Shown: in pieces, positions 31,275 to 40,204 of the stretch
Position numbering within the stretch: position 1 is the first letter of the stretch
Layout: each line of letters starts with the position of its first letter
From: Paracoccus aestuarii
Lineage (GTDB): Bacteria; Pseudomonadota; Alphaproteobacteria; Rhodobacterales; Rhodobacteraceae
NCBI RefSeq assembly: GCF_028553885.1
Contig: NZ_CP067169.1
Coordinates: 949,501-1,013,500 of the forward strand
Direction: 5' to 3'
DNA length: 64,000 nucleotides
The notes under the pieces: generated by a model
What the model was told of the DNA's origin: nothing
The model's database searches: none
Seen by the model: only the letters and a program-made list of their open reading frames with translations
Position numbers and translations under genes: made by a program

Positions 31275-32681
31275 ATGAGCTTCGTCTTCTTCGATACCGA
31301 GACGACAGGGCTCAAGCGCGGTTTCGATCAGATTCTCCATTTCGCGGCTGTTCGCACCGACGCGAGCTTGAACGAGGTGGCGCGCTTCGAAGCGCGCTCG
31401 CGCTTGCAGCCTCACGTGCTTCCCCATCCCTCGGCGCTGCGCACCAACGGGCTGCCGATCGAACGGCTGACCGACAGCAGCCTGCCGTCGCACTACGCGA
31501 TGGTAGGAGATATTCGCCGGACCCTTATGTCTTGGAGTCCGGCCATCTTCGTCGGCTTCAACTCCATCCGCTTCGACGAAGAGATGCTGCGCCACGCACT
31601 CTTTCAGTGCCTGTATCCAGCCTATCTGACGAGTAGCCACCGCAACTGCCGCGCTGATGCGCTCAGTCTGGTGATGGCGGCCGATGCCGTATCGCCCGCG
31701 CCGCTTGTTGTGCCGATCAACGATGAGGGGCGAAGGACATTTCGTTTGCAGCATCTTGCGGCGGCGAATGATGTCTCCCATGCCCGCGCGCACGACGCCA
31801 TGTCTGATGTGCTTGCGACGGTCGAACTATGCCGACTGGTCTATCAGCGGTCTCCGGAGCTGTGGCAGCGGTTCGTTCGCTTCTCGAACAAGGCCACCGT
31901 TGCGGATTTCGTTGACGCCGAAGATGGCTTCGTGCTGACCGAGTTCTTCGGCGAGCAGGCTTATCACGCGCCGGTCGTCTGTATCGGTGTCGATCCCGAC
32001 CAAGCCAACGGCCGGCTTTGTCTCAGCCTTAATCACGACGTCGGCCAGCTTGCTGGGATGAGTGACGTCGAACTGCAGGCCCATCTGGCGCAGAAGCCTA
32101 GTCCGATCCGTCACTTCAGGATCAATGCCGCACCGACGCTGACCGCATTTTTCGATGCTCCTGAACATATGTTGGATGGCGGGTCGATCGGCCAAATCGA
32201 AGACCAGGCTCGTCGCGTGAAAGCGGACGCTGATCTGTGCACGCGGCTTGTGGCCGCTTACATCGCCGCTCGCGATCCATACCCGCTGCCGCCTCATCTC
32301 GAGGACCGAATCTATAACGGTTTCCCAGGGCCGGATGACGAAGGGCGTGCGAGCGCGTTCCACCAGGCCTCATGGCCGGATCGTCTCGCTATCGTGCAAA
32401 GCTTCGAGGATGAGCGCCTTAAGTGGTTTGGCTTGCGCCTGATGTACTTCGAAGCCCGCGCAGTTCTTCCCGTAATGGTAAGAGCCGAGATCGAGCGTCG
32501 CTTGGCGGACCAGCTGGCGGGTGATGGGTCCGGCTGTCTCACATACGAGCTGGCTTTGGCCGAAACGGATAAGCTGCTGGGGGAAGGAGCAGATCACGAC
32601 GGTATTCTCTCTCGATACCGCATCTATTTGCAGGATCGTAGCGCGCGGGCTGCTGCCTTCAGGGCGCAGATGGTCGTTTGA
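31275..32681 (+). CDS. Exonuclease I-like (SbcB/DEDD) nuclease
   Basis: The protein has 468 residues. The DEDDh exonuclease motifs are in place: FFDTETTGLKRGFDQILHFA (Exo I), FVGFNSIRFDEEMLRHALFQ (Exo II), and HARAHDAMSDVLATVELCRL (Exo III with His and Asp). The rest resembles the SH3-like and helical parts of SbcB: FVDAEDGFVLTEFFGEQAYH and later ELALAETDKLLGEGADHDGI. It degrades single-stranded DNA 3' to 5'. A second SbcB-type gene beyond the chromosomal one, within a defence island, suggests an antiphage or repair role linked to the CapH/CapP switch or to the following HipA-like gene. Confidence 0.85.
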   Translation: MSFVFFDTETTGLKRGFDQILHFAAVRTDASLNEVARFEARSRLQPHVLPHPSALRTNGLPIERLTDSSLPSHYAMVGDIRRTLMSWSPAIFVGFNSIRFDEEMLRHALFQCLYPAYLTSSHRNCRADALSLVMAADAVSPAPLVVPINDEGRRTFRLQHLAAANDVSHARAHDAMSDVLATVELCRLVYQRSPELWQRFVRFSNKATVADFVDAEDGFVLTEFFGEQAYHAPVVCIGVDPDQANGRLCLSLNHDVGQLAGMSDVELQAHLAQKPSPIRHFRINAAPTLTAFFDAPEHMLDGGSIGQIEDQARRVKADADLCTRLVAAYIAARDPYPLPPHLEDRIYNGFPGPDDEGRASAFHQASWPDRLAIVQSFEDERLKWFGLRLMYFEARAVLPVMVRAEIERRLADQLAGDGSGCLTYELALAETDKLLGEGADHDGILSRYRIYLQDRSARAAAFRAQMVV

Positions 32682-32695
32682 ACTGCATTGATATC

Positions 32696-32783
32696 GGACT
32701 TTCCCGCATCTGAAATGCGCGAAAGTCCTTGACATCGATCGCGACAGGGCGGACTTTCCCGCATCTGAAATGCGAGAACGTCC
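32696..32783. promoter_or_regulatory. Twin 33-bp palindromic operators of the AbiEi-HipA gene
   Basis: Two copies of an imperfect palindrome, at 32696-32728 and 32751-32783, run GGACTTTCCCGCAT, then CTGAA, then ATGCG(C/A)GAAAGTCC or close to it. They are 55 bp apart start to start. A TTGACA (-35 type) lies between them at 32729-32734, so the copies would cover both sides of the promoter. The second ends directly at the proposed GTG start. This is a strong candidate for autoregulation. Confidence 0.75.
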
Positions 32784-34625
32784 GTGGCGATAGTACTTGT
32801 TGGTGAAACCATCGACCGAAGACGCGCGCACGCGCGAGCTGCGTCGGGCGGACTAATCCAGTTGGTCCGCGGGGTCTACGCGCAGGCGAACGTCGACATC
32901 GACGCAGCGGTGCTCTCGCACGGGGTGCGCATCGCGCAGTATCTCTATCCGGCTGCCTATCTCTCCTCTGCTTCGGCCGTACTTCTGGGACCAACCCCTG
33001 ACGGCCGCCTGTTCCTGAGTGGGCGCCGCAACCAGCGTACCCGGATTCGCACGCTTGAAATCGTCCAGAACGAAGCGCCGGCCCATCCGTCGACGGCACC
33101 GGCAATCGTGGGCGACGATCAAGGTGAGATCAGGATCGAGGTGTCGTCACCGCGCCAGCGATTCCTGGAAGCCTTCCGGCTCCGGAGCGAGCATGCCAGC
33201 GCCATTACCGACGAGCTTCGGGCGGAGATGGCGGCTCGGCTGATCGAAGAGTTTGGATCGCCGCAAGCGGCGGCGGACGCCGTTTGGGCTCTGGCTCGTG
33301 AGAACGGCTGGTATCGTGAGGGGGAAGGGGCGGAGCGCTATCTGACCACACGCCCCCCTGCCGGCAAGGCGACCGCGAACAAGGCGGCGCTCGAGCGGAT
33401 CGTCGCCTGGCATGGCGAACCCATCGGTCGCCTAACGCATGACGGCTTCGAATGGCGTTGGAAGGCGACGGCGGATACGGCGCCAGCGCTCGTTCGCCAG
33501 ACAGCGCCCGGCAAGCTCCCCGCTTTTGTAGAGTCGCTCTTGCCGGAAGGCTGGCTCGCCCAAGTGCTTCACGAACGGGACGATCGCGATGCCATTCGGC
33601 GTGGCAAGCGGTTCATGTCGAACGTCGCGGTTGTCGCCGATAAGAAGGAGCTCGAAGCGCTGCCACTCGACGTTCTCCAAGTGCCACTCGCAAAGTACGC
33701 GAAAGGCGGGGAGTTCATTGGCCGCTATGTCGGCCCATCGCGGGGTGAGCTGGAGCACAGCTTCGAGGAGAATCTCGCGCAGCTATTCGAGCGTGTAGAG
33801 ACGCCGCGTTTGTCCGGCGTGCAAATCAAAGCGCCGATGTGCCTGACTGCGGAAGGGACGCTGATCACCGCTATCGGCGCGCCATTCACCCACATCCTCA
33901 AGCCTGCTGGCACTGCCGGCTTCGAGGCTTTGCCTGTCGTCGAATGGCTGTGCCTGGAATTCGGTCGAGCAGCTGGGTTCGTCGTGCCCGACGCAGCGCT
34001 CATCGGCATGCCCGACGGCATGGCGCCCGCGTTGGTCGTGGAGCGCTTCGATATTCGGGTTGCGCCCGACGACGATCGCCGCCTCGCGCTTGAGGATTTC
34101 TGTTCGGTCCTCGATCTGCCGGCGGCCGCCAAATACGATGGGACGATCGAGCGTGTGGCGCGAGGACTCCGACCACTCTCGACCAATCCGGAAGAAGATC
34201 TTGAGATCCTTTTCCAACGGACGGTGTTCGCATGGCTGATTGCTGACGGCGACATGCACCTCAAGAACCTTGCACTGATAAAGACTGCCGCGCCAGGCAG
34301 GCGGAGGTTCGACAGCGTCCGGTTCGCCCCGCTCTACGACGCGGTCACCACGCGTGTGTTTCCGGGCCTCGGCGGCGATCGTATGGCTTTGAAGCTGACT
34401 GGAAAGGACGACCGGCTGACACCGCGGGATTTCCTCGCGCTCGCGCGGACGATCGAGCTGCCGATCGCGCGCGCTGAAGAAGCGATAGCGAGCATCCCCG
34501 CCGCCCTACGAGACGCCGTAGATGCGATAGCGCTGCCTGACATGGTCCTCGATCGAGAAAGCGGTCGAACCGCGATTGAGCGGGTGAAGGGCCTCGTCGT
34601 CGAGCGGGTCGGCACGTTCGAATGA
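32784..34625 (+). CDS. AbiEi-HipA fusion: winged-helix domain plus HipA-type kinase
   Basis: The protein has 613 residues. The first 200 look like an AbiEi-type antitoxin (winged helix): GGLIQLVRGVYAQANVDIDA, QYLYPAAYLSSASAVLLGPT. The C-terminal 400 are HipA-like: THILKPAGTAGFEALPVVEW (ATP-binding strand, about residue 369), FAWLIADGDMHLKNLALIKT (catalytic D-x-H-x-K-N, about 490), and APLYDAVTTRVFPGLGGDRM. HipA kinases phosphorylate proteins such as glutamyl-tRNA synthetase. Carrying both parts on one chain is unusual. The start is GTG with no visible ribosome site; the operator abuts it. Confidence 0.8.
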   Translation: MAIVLVGETIDRRRAHARAASGGLIQLVRGVYAQANVDIDAAVLSHGVRIAQYLYPAAYLSSASAVLLGPTPDGRLFLSGRRNQRTRIRTLEIVQNEAPAHPSTAPAIVGDDQGEIRIEVSSPRQRFLEAFRLRSEHASAITDELRAEMAARLIEEFGSPQAAADAVWALARENGWYREGEGAERYLTTRPPAGKATANKAALERIVAWHGEPIGRLTHDGFEWRWKATADTAPALVRQTAPGKLPAFVESLLPEGWLAQVLHERDDRDAIRRGKRFMSNVAVVADKKELEALPLDVLQVPLAKYAKGGEFIGRYVGPSRGELEHSFEENLAQLFERVETPRLSGVQIKAPMCLTAEGTLITAIGAPFTHILKPAGTAGFEALPVVEWLCLEFGRAAGFVVPDAALIGMPDGMAPALVVERFDIRVAPDDDRRLALEDFCSVLDLPAAAKYDGTIERVARGLRPLSTNPEEDLEILFQRTVFAWLIADGDMHLKNLALIKTAAPGRRRFDSVRFAPLYDAVTTRVFPGLGGDRMALKLTGKDDRLTPRDFLALARTIELPIARAEEAIASIPAALRDAVDAIALPDMVLDRESGRTAIERVKGLVVERVGTFE

Positions 34626-34864
34626 GTACGGGGTCGATCAAGATCTACGTTGGCGTGACCGATCTCGACTGGTTCGAGTATCTGTCCACGCGAAACCCGG
34701 ATGAGGTCAATTTCTGGCAGCCGGGTGGCAGATCGCAGTTTCGGGCGCTTCAGCCGGGTGCCGATGGCGAGGCATTCGTTGGAGATGAGACGGTTCTTCC
34801 GGTCGAGATAGAGGGCGTGAAGGCGCTCGAACTACAGCGTTGGCTCTTCGATGTTCGTCATTAA
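34622..34864 (+). pseudogene. Remnant of an HNH-type restriction endonuclease
   Basis: Eighty residues: GSIKIYVGVTDLDWFEYLST, RNPDEVNFWQPGGRSQFRAL, QPGADGEAFVGDETVLPVEI, EGVKALELQRWLFDVRH. The first half matches, from memory, the start of predicted HNH restriction nucleases (YVGVTDxDWF...DEVNFWQPGG...FRALQPGE). The middle domain and the HNH motif are missing; the frame jumps from RALQPG to a fragment of the later part and stops. It overlaps the HipA-like gene by four bases (ATGA), so it once formed part of that operon. Confidence 0.55.
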
Positions 34865-34951
34865 ATATTGTCGGAAGCGTACCTCGACCTATAGATTTTG
34901 TTGATCAGCTCGAAGAAATTAGGGGGATGGAATGCGAGTGACTTGTTCACC

Positions 34952-37900
34952 ATGGGGCCGTCTGTGACTGATGTCGTGGCGGGGGCTCACGATCCTGTGG
35001 GATCAAGGTGGCATCGGTGGGATCCACATATCCACGCTCCGGGCACCGTTCTGAACAATCAGTATCGCGGGTCCGATCCTTGGGAAGAGTTTCTCTCTCG
35101 CATTGAAATCTCGTCGCCCCGGATCCGCGCTCTGGGGGTGACTGACTACTATAGCGTCGATGTCTATGAAGAGGTTCTGACCTACCGGAAGGCCGGTCGT
35201 CTCGCCGAGGTGGACCTCATCTTTCCCAATGTGGAGCTGCGCTATGGGATCGGGACGGGCAAAGGGTCGCCGATCAACTTTCACCTCCTCGTCTCGCCCG
35301 ACGATCCCGAGCATGTGGACCAGATACGCCGATTCTTGCGCGCTCTGACTTTCACCGCCCATGGCGAGTCGTTTCGCTGCGACCGGTCTGACCTAATCCG
35401 ACTCGGTCGTGCACATGACAAGACGCTCACTGATGAACGTGCCGCCTTCGCGGTTGGTGCCAATCAATTCAAAGTGAATCCTGACGAGCTGCGCGCGGAG
35501 TGGAAGAAGAGCACATGGGTGCAGGAAAACGTCCTCATCGCTGTCGCGGCTGGCAGCAATGATGGCACCTCCGGCCTTCAAGGAGACCCGTCGCTCGCGA
35601 CTCTCCGAAAGGAAATTGAGCGTAGCGCTCACATAATTTTCTCGTCCCATCCGAAGCAGCGGGCATTTTGGTTGGGCCAAGGCGCGGCGTCCCTCGAGAA
35701 GCTTGCCTCCGACTGGAATGGGAGCAAGCCCTGTTTGCACGGCAGTGATGCCCATGGGGCGGATGGCGTCGGTGTGGTTGAGCAAGACCGGTATTGCTGG
35801 ATTAAGGGTGATCTCGCCTTCGAGTCCCTCCGACAGACGTGCCTTGAGCCTGAGACACGAGTATTCATCGGTCTGATCCCGCCGCGGGGTGCCCTTCCGT
35901 CTCAGGTCGTGACAAAGGTCGAGGTCAGCAACGCGCCATGGCTGGTGACACCTACCTCACCGCTGAACGCGGGGCTTGTTGGCATCATTGGCGCCCGAGG
36001 CTCAGGAAAGACCGCATTGGCGGACATTATTGCCGCAGGCGGCTATGCCCTGTCGCCACATCTCAGCGAGCGTTCTTTCATTCGTCGTGCCCAAAATCAC
36101 CTCGGCGAAGCGTCGGCTCGACTGATCTGGGAAGATGGCGATCCGACGTCGAATGAACTCCGGCATGTCGAGATGGAAGACTTTCTCGACACGCCGAGGG
36201 TACAATATCTTTCGCAGCAATTCGTCGACAGCCTCTGCTCCGCAGAAGGCGTCACGGACGATCTCCTCGCCGAGGTCGAGCGGGTCATTTACCAGGCTCA
36301 CCCCGCTGAGGAGCGGATGGGCACCACGACTTTTCGTGAACTCCTTGATCTTCGCGCCGCACGGGGGCGTGCGCTTCGCCGGAGCCATGAGAAGGCGCTC
36401 GCCGAAGCTGCATTGGAGCTCAATCTACAGCGTGGCCGAAAGGCGAGCCTGCCAGGTATCCAGAAGCAACGTGCGGAGAAGGCTGCCTCGATAGCCAAGG
36501 ATAAGCGCGACCGCAGCAGTCTGCTTGGCAAGGGAGGCGAGGAGCGTGCCAAGCGTCTCGACGAAGTGTCTACGGCGGCCGAGTCCGTGCGTTTCCAGGT
36601 CGAGCAGGCGCAACGGCGACGGCAGGCGCTGCTTGCACTCAAAGACGAGGTTGCGGACACGCGCTCGAACAAGTCACCGGTCCGGCTTCGGCAGCTACAA
36701 CAGGCTCATTCCGAAGCAGGCCTGACCTCTGATCATTGGAAGGCCTTCCTGCTGGAGTTCTCCGGAGACGTCGACACGATCCTGGACACTGCAATCAAGG
36801 CGATCGACGCTCGCATACGTATGTTGTCTGGTCCGGCACACGGCGAGGTGTCGGTCGCTGCGGACGCGCCACCGCTAGCAACGTCCCTCCTGCCGGACGG
36901 TGCCGAGTTATCTCAGCATACACTGAGCCTCCTCAACAAGGAGGTGGCTCGGCTGCGCGCCTTGATCGGGATCGACACAGAGAACGCCAAGGCTTTCGCG
37001 AGACTGTCGGAAAAGATCTCCCGAGACGAAGCCGCACTCGCCAAGCTCGATCGAGACATTGAGGCAGCCGAAAAGGCTGATCAGCGGATCAAAGAGCTAA
37101 TCCAGTCGCGCCGGAACAGCTATGCGTCCGTATTTGATGGCATCATCGATGAAGAGAAGGAACTGGCAGCCCTCTATGCACCTTTGAAGGCCCGTCTGGA
37201 AGCAGAGGAGGGTGCGCTCGGTAAGCTTTCGTTCTCCATTCGGCGCGTAGTTGATATCGCGATGTGGGCGCAGCAAGGCGAGGATCTCCTAGACTTGCGC
37301 AAATCGGGGCCGTTCAAAGGCCGGGGAACACTGCTGGCTGCCGCAAAATCCGAGCTGCAAAGTGCTTGGGAATCTGGATCGAGCGCGGACGTCGCCGAGG
37401 CAATGTCGCGATTCCGCGAAGCACATGAGCGCAATCTTGTCGAACACGCTCCGGTCGAACGCACCAACGCGCAGGCGTTCCGCGAATGGGCAGGGCGTAT
37501 TTCAAGTTGGCTGTACGGCACCGACCACATCACGGTCAGCTATGGCGTCCAATATGAGGGTGTCGGTATCGAGCAGCTGTCACCTGGCACACGAGGCATC
37601 GTCTTACTCCTGCTCTATCTTGCGATCGATCGCGATGATGATCGGCCGTTGATCATCGACCAGCCGGAAGAGAACCTCGATCCCAAGTCTATCTTCGACG
37701 AGCTGGTCCAACGGTTCCGCAAAGCGAAGCAGCGCCGGCAGATAATCATCGTCACACACAACGCGAACCTCGTCGTCAATACAGACGCTGATCAGGTGAT
37801 TGTCGCAACCTGCGGCCCGCATCGCCCCGGAATGCTTCCCGAAATCACCTATAGAAGCGGCGGTTTGGAGAATCCGACGATTCGCCGGTTGGTATGCGAA

Positions 37901-37963
37901 ATTCTTGAAGGCGGCGAGGCCGCCTTCCGCGAGCGCGCTCGGCGCCTGCGTGTTCAGATGTAG
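34952..37963 (+). CDS. PHP-SMC ATPase (TrlF-type defence protein)
   Basis: The protein has 1003 residues. The N-terminal PHP (polymerase/histidinol phosphatase-like) domain has RWHRWDPHIHAPG with the metal-binding HxH, IRALGVTDYYSVDVYEEVLT, and KPCLHGSDAHGADGVG. The second domain is an SMC-like ATPase: LVGIIGARGSGKTALADIIA (Walker A, about residue 347), a coiled-coil middle (KALAEAALELNLQRGRKASL, QVEQAQRRRQALLALKDEVA), and RPLIIDQPEENLDPKSIFDE (Walker B, about 900). I recall this architecture as TrlF-family ATPases linked to defence. I chose the ATG; a TTG 18 codons upstream is possible. Confidence 0.85.
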   Translation: MGPSVTDVVAGAHDPVGSRWHRWDPHIHAPGTVLNNQYRGSDPWEEFLSRIEISSPRIRALGVTDYYSVDVYEEVLTYRKAGRLAEVDLIFPNVELRYGIGTGKGSPINFHLLVSPDDPEHVDQIRRFLRALTFTAHGESFRCDRSDLIRLGRAHDKTLTDERAAFAVGANQFKVNPDELRAEWKKSTWVQENVLIAVAAGSNDGTSGLQGDPSLATLRKEIERSAHIIFSSHPKQRAFWLGQGAASLEKLASDWNGSKPCLHGSDAHGADGVGVVEQDRYCWIKGDLAFESLRQTCLEPETRVFIGLIPPRGALPSQVVTKVEVSNAPWLVTPTSPLNAGLVGIIGARGSGKTALADIIAAGGYALSPHLSERSFIRRAQNHLGEASARLIWEDGDPTSNELRHVEMEDFLDTPRVQYLSQQFVDSLCSAEGVTDDLLAEVERVIYQAHPAEERMGTTTFRELLDLRAARGRALRRSHEKALAEAALELNLQRGRKASLPGIQKQRAEKAASIAKDKRDRSSLLGKGGEERAKRLDEVSTAAESVRFQVEQAQRRRQALLALKDEVADTRSNKSPVRLRQLQQAHSEAGLTSDHWKAFLLEFSGDVDTILDTAIKAIDARIRMLSGPAHGEVSVAADAPPLATSLLPDGAELSQHTLSLLNKEVARLRALIGIDTENAKAFARLSEKISRDEAALAKLDRDIEAAEKADQRIKELIQSRRNSYASVFDGIIDEEKELAALYAPLKARLEAEEGALGKLSFSIRRVVDIAMWAQQGEDLLDLRKSGPFKGRGTLLAAAKSELQSAWESGSSADVAEAMSRFREAHERNLVEHAPVERTNAQAFREWAGRISSWLYGTDHITVSYGVQYEGVGIEQLSPGTRGIVLLLLYLAIDRDDDRPLIIDQPEENLDPKSIFDELVQRFRKAKQRRQIIIVTHNANLVVNTDADQVIVATCGPHRPGMLPEITYRSGGLENPTIRRLVCEILEGGEAAFRERARRLRVQM

Positions 37964-38145
37964 AGCGGGGGCGCGATCATAGAGGGGGCAGGCTCCGCAA
38001 CCGATCGCAGGTTCGAGCACCAGTATTGACAGAAATGACCAGTTAGTTTCTTTTGAAATTTGGAGGTCTTTGGTTCGAGGGGTACCTGACCTAACCGCAC
38101 TCCTGACCTTGTAGATGAGATGCTGGAAACGGATATTTCCCCTTT

Positions 38146-39882
38146 CTAAACAGGAACTTGCAGCGAGTGTTGGTATCGGTGGTTGCGAGCCCCCGCAACC
38201 ACCGTCAAAGACTCATCATCAGCCCCGGCTAAACGCCGGGGTTTTCGCATGTCAGGACGGCTGATCCCGGCCCGGCCCTCAGCAAGACCAAGGATCCCGG
38301 CAAGCTCGCCCACCAGCTCCACATGGTGCCCGCCCGGCGCATCCGCCTCAGGCATCATCCGGATCTCTTGGATCAAACTGCGGAGGATCCCCGTCGCCGC
38401 AGGCCGCGTAGAGGTGGCTTGCAGCGCCTCGGCCAGCCGCCCTATTTCCTGGCGGTAGCGATCGCCCAAGGCCGGGTGCAGCCGCAGGGCAGGGGGCTCG
38501 GGGGCGTCCGCAAGCTTTGCGTTCAGCTCCGCCTTGCGTCCGTCCAGTGCCTCCATCTTCGCCTTCATCGACGGGTGATACATGTTGTCTTCGATCGCTG
38601 TCAGAATGCCGGTGATCTTCCCTTCGATCTTTGCCAGCTCCCTGCGGGCGGTATCGCGATCGCTGCTGCGCCGCCCGGCCGACTCGTTGAAGGCCTGGCG
38701 ATAGGCCTCGACGAAGGCCGTGACCAGCTCCGGATGCATCAGCCGCTCACGCAGCCCGCCCAGCACCCGCTCCTCCAGATCCTCGCGTCGGATCGTCGCC
38801 CGGTTGGTGCAGGCCGTCGAACCGCGATTGCGCGCGCCGCTGCAGCCGAGGCGCGTCCGGTTGATCATCGAGTATCCCGACCCGCAGCACTCGCAGCGCA
38901 CCAGCCCCGACAGCAGGTAATCCGGCCGCCGCGCCCGTTCCGGCCGCGGGCGGGGGTCATCGACCCCGGCCGGGTTCATCGCCTCTCGGATCCCCGCCTG
39001 CCCGACCTTTACCCGATCCCAGAGCGCGGCGTCGATGATCCGTAGCTCCGGCACCTCGGTCGTCACCCATATCTCCGGCGGGTTCAGCCGCGCCTGGCGC
39101 TTGCCCGTGTCGGGATCCTTCACGAAGCTCTGTCGCTGCCAGACCCGGACCCCGACATAGAGCTCGTTGTTCAGGATCCCCGTCCCGCGCCGCCAATTGC
39201 CCTGAATGGTTGATGATCCCCAGCTGCCCGAGCCCTTGCCGCCGCTGCGGGGCGGGGCCACGCCCTCCGCGTTCAGCGCCGCCGCGATCGACCGCGCCGA
39301 GAGGCCGCTGTCGTAATCCGGGAAGATCCGGCGCACCACGGAGGCCTCGGCATCGTCGATGTCCCGCTCGCCGGTGATCACTGCGCCGCCCGCGTCGAAG
39401 CCGCGGCGCACCCGGTAGCCGAAGCAATTGCCGCCGCCCGACTTGCCCGCCGTCACCCGGCCCTCCAGCCCGCGTCGCGTCTTCTCGGCCAGCTGCTTGA
39501 GGAATTGCGACGACATCAGCCCGCCAAAGCTGATCCTCATCTCGTCGATCTCGCCTTCCGACCGCGTGACGATCTTGACCCCGTGATAAGCCAGCCGCTT
39601 GTAGAGGCCCGCCAGATGCTCTTGGTCCCGTGACAGCCGGTCCAGCGCCTCGGCCACGATGACATCGCAGACCCCGTCCCGCGCCGCCTCGTGCAGCCGC
39701 TGAAATCCGGGCCGCAGATGCGAGGCGCCGCTGATCGCGCGGTCCTCCACCGTATCGACCACCACCCAGCCCTGCTTCGCGCAAAGCTGCCGGCAGACCC
39801 GGATCTGATCCTCGATCGAGCTGGCCGATTGCAGGTCGCTGGAATAGCGGGCGTAGATCAAGGCGCGGAGAGGGCGGTTCAT
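38146..39882 (-). CDS. Large serine recombinase (integrase)
   Basis: The protein has 578 residues. The resolvase domain starts with ALIYARYSSDLQSASSIEDQ (catalytic Ser in SS), then GWVVVDTVEDRAISGASHLR and VAEALDRLSRDQEHLAGLYK. The recombinase and zinc-ribbon domains follow: LLSGLVRCECCGSGYSMINR, then CSGARNRGSTACTNRATIRR, and a coiled coil. Such enzymes integrate and excise genomic islands. It is preceded by a small overlapping gene. The attachment sites are not identified here. Confidence 0.9.
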   Translation of the reverse strand: MNRPLRALIYARYSSDLQSASSIEDQIRVCRQLCAKQGWVVVDTVEDRAISGASHLRPGFQRLHEAARDGVCDVIVAEALDRLSRDQEHLAGLYKRLAYHGVKIVTRSEGEIDEMRISFGGLMSSQFLKQLAEKTRRGLEGRVTAGKSGGGNCFGYRVRRGFDAGGAVITGERDIDDAEASVVRRIFPDYDSGLSARSIAAALNAEGVAPPRSGGKGSGSWGSSTIQGNWRRGTGILNNELYVGVRVWQRQSFVKDPDTGKRQARLNPPEIWVTTEVPELRIIDAALWDRVKVGQAGIREAMNPAGVDDPRPRPERARRPDYLLSGLVRCECCGSGYSMINRTRLGCSGARNRGSTACTNRATIRREDLEERVLGGLRERLMHPELVTAFVEAYRQAFNESAGRRSSDRDTARRELAKIEGKITGILTAIEDNMYHPSMKAKMEALDGRKAELNAKLADAPEPPALRLHPALGDRYRQEIGRLAEALQATSTRPAATGILRSLIQEIRMMPEADAPGGHHVELVGELAGILGLAEGRAGISRPDMRKPRRLAGADDESLTVVAGARNHRYQHSLQVPV

Positions 39883-40085
39883 GCGGGGGCTCCGGAAAGC
39901 GTCGGGCTCTGTCTGGCGATGTCGGCCTCTGCCGCTCCGCGGCCAAGTGCCTGGGCGAGGGCCACGAGCGAAGGGTGAGCCCGAGAATGGGAACCGCCTG
40001 CCGCTGCGTCAAGAGTCGCGTCGAAGGCATTCACCTGAGGCCGTGCATAGGTTGAAACGTGGGTTGCCTTGTCTTGTCTGCGCAT
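39879..40085 (-). CDS. Small protein encoded ahead of the serine recombinase
   Basis: The protein has 68 residues: MRRQDKATHVSTYARPQVNA, then FDATLDAAAGGSHSRAHPSL, VALAQALGRGAAEADIARQS. The C-terminal VALAQALGRGAAEAD pattern recurs, from memory, in short proteins encoded ahead of large serine recombinases. Its stop overlaps the recombinase start (ATGA), which suggests coupled expression and perhaps a role as a directionality or expression factor. Confidence 0.55.
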   Translation of the reverse strand: MRRQDKATHVSTYARPQVNAFDATLDAAAGGSHSRAHPSLVALAQALGRGAAEADIARQSPTLSGAPA

Positions 40086-40106
40086 ATGACTTGACCTCGT
40101 TATTTA

Positions 40107-40204
40107 GGCTCCAGACTCATTAAGTTTCACAGCCAGAACAAGACTGTTGCGGCGAGCATGATCGCTGAGAAGAACGTTTCCGGGCAGCGGTCATAACGGG
40201 TTGC
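40107..40204 (-). mobile_element. Remnant of an IS5-family element (one end only)
   Basis: About 98 bp here match the left end of the intact IS5 element at 60334-60431 almost base for base, starting GGCTCCAGACTC and running through the transposase C-terminus, then diverge. The fragment still encodes the end RYDRCPETFFSAIMLAA. It marks a former insertion or a rearrangement point. Confidence 0.75.

Noticed and set aside
32696-32783. Two similar units as a CRISPR array
   Set aside because: There are only two copies, they are strongly palindromic, and they overlap a promoter. No cas gene is present in the window.
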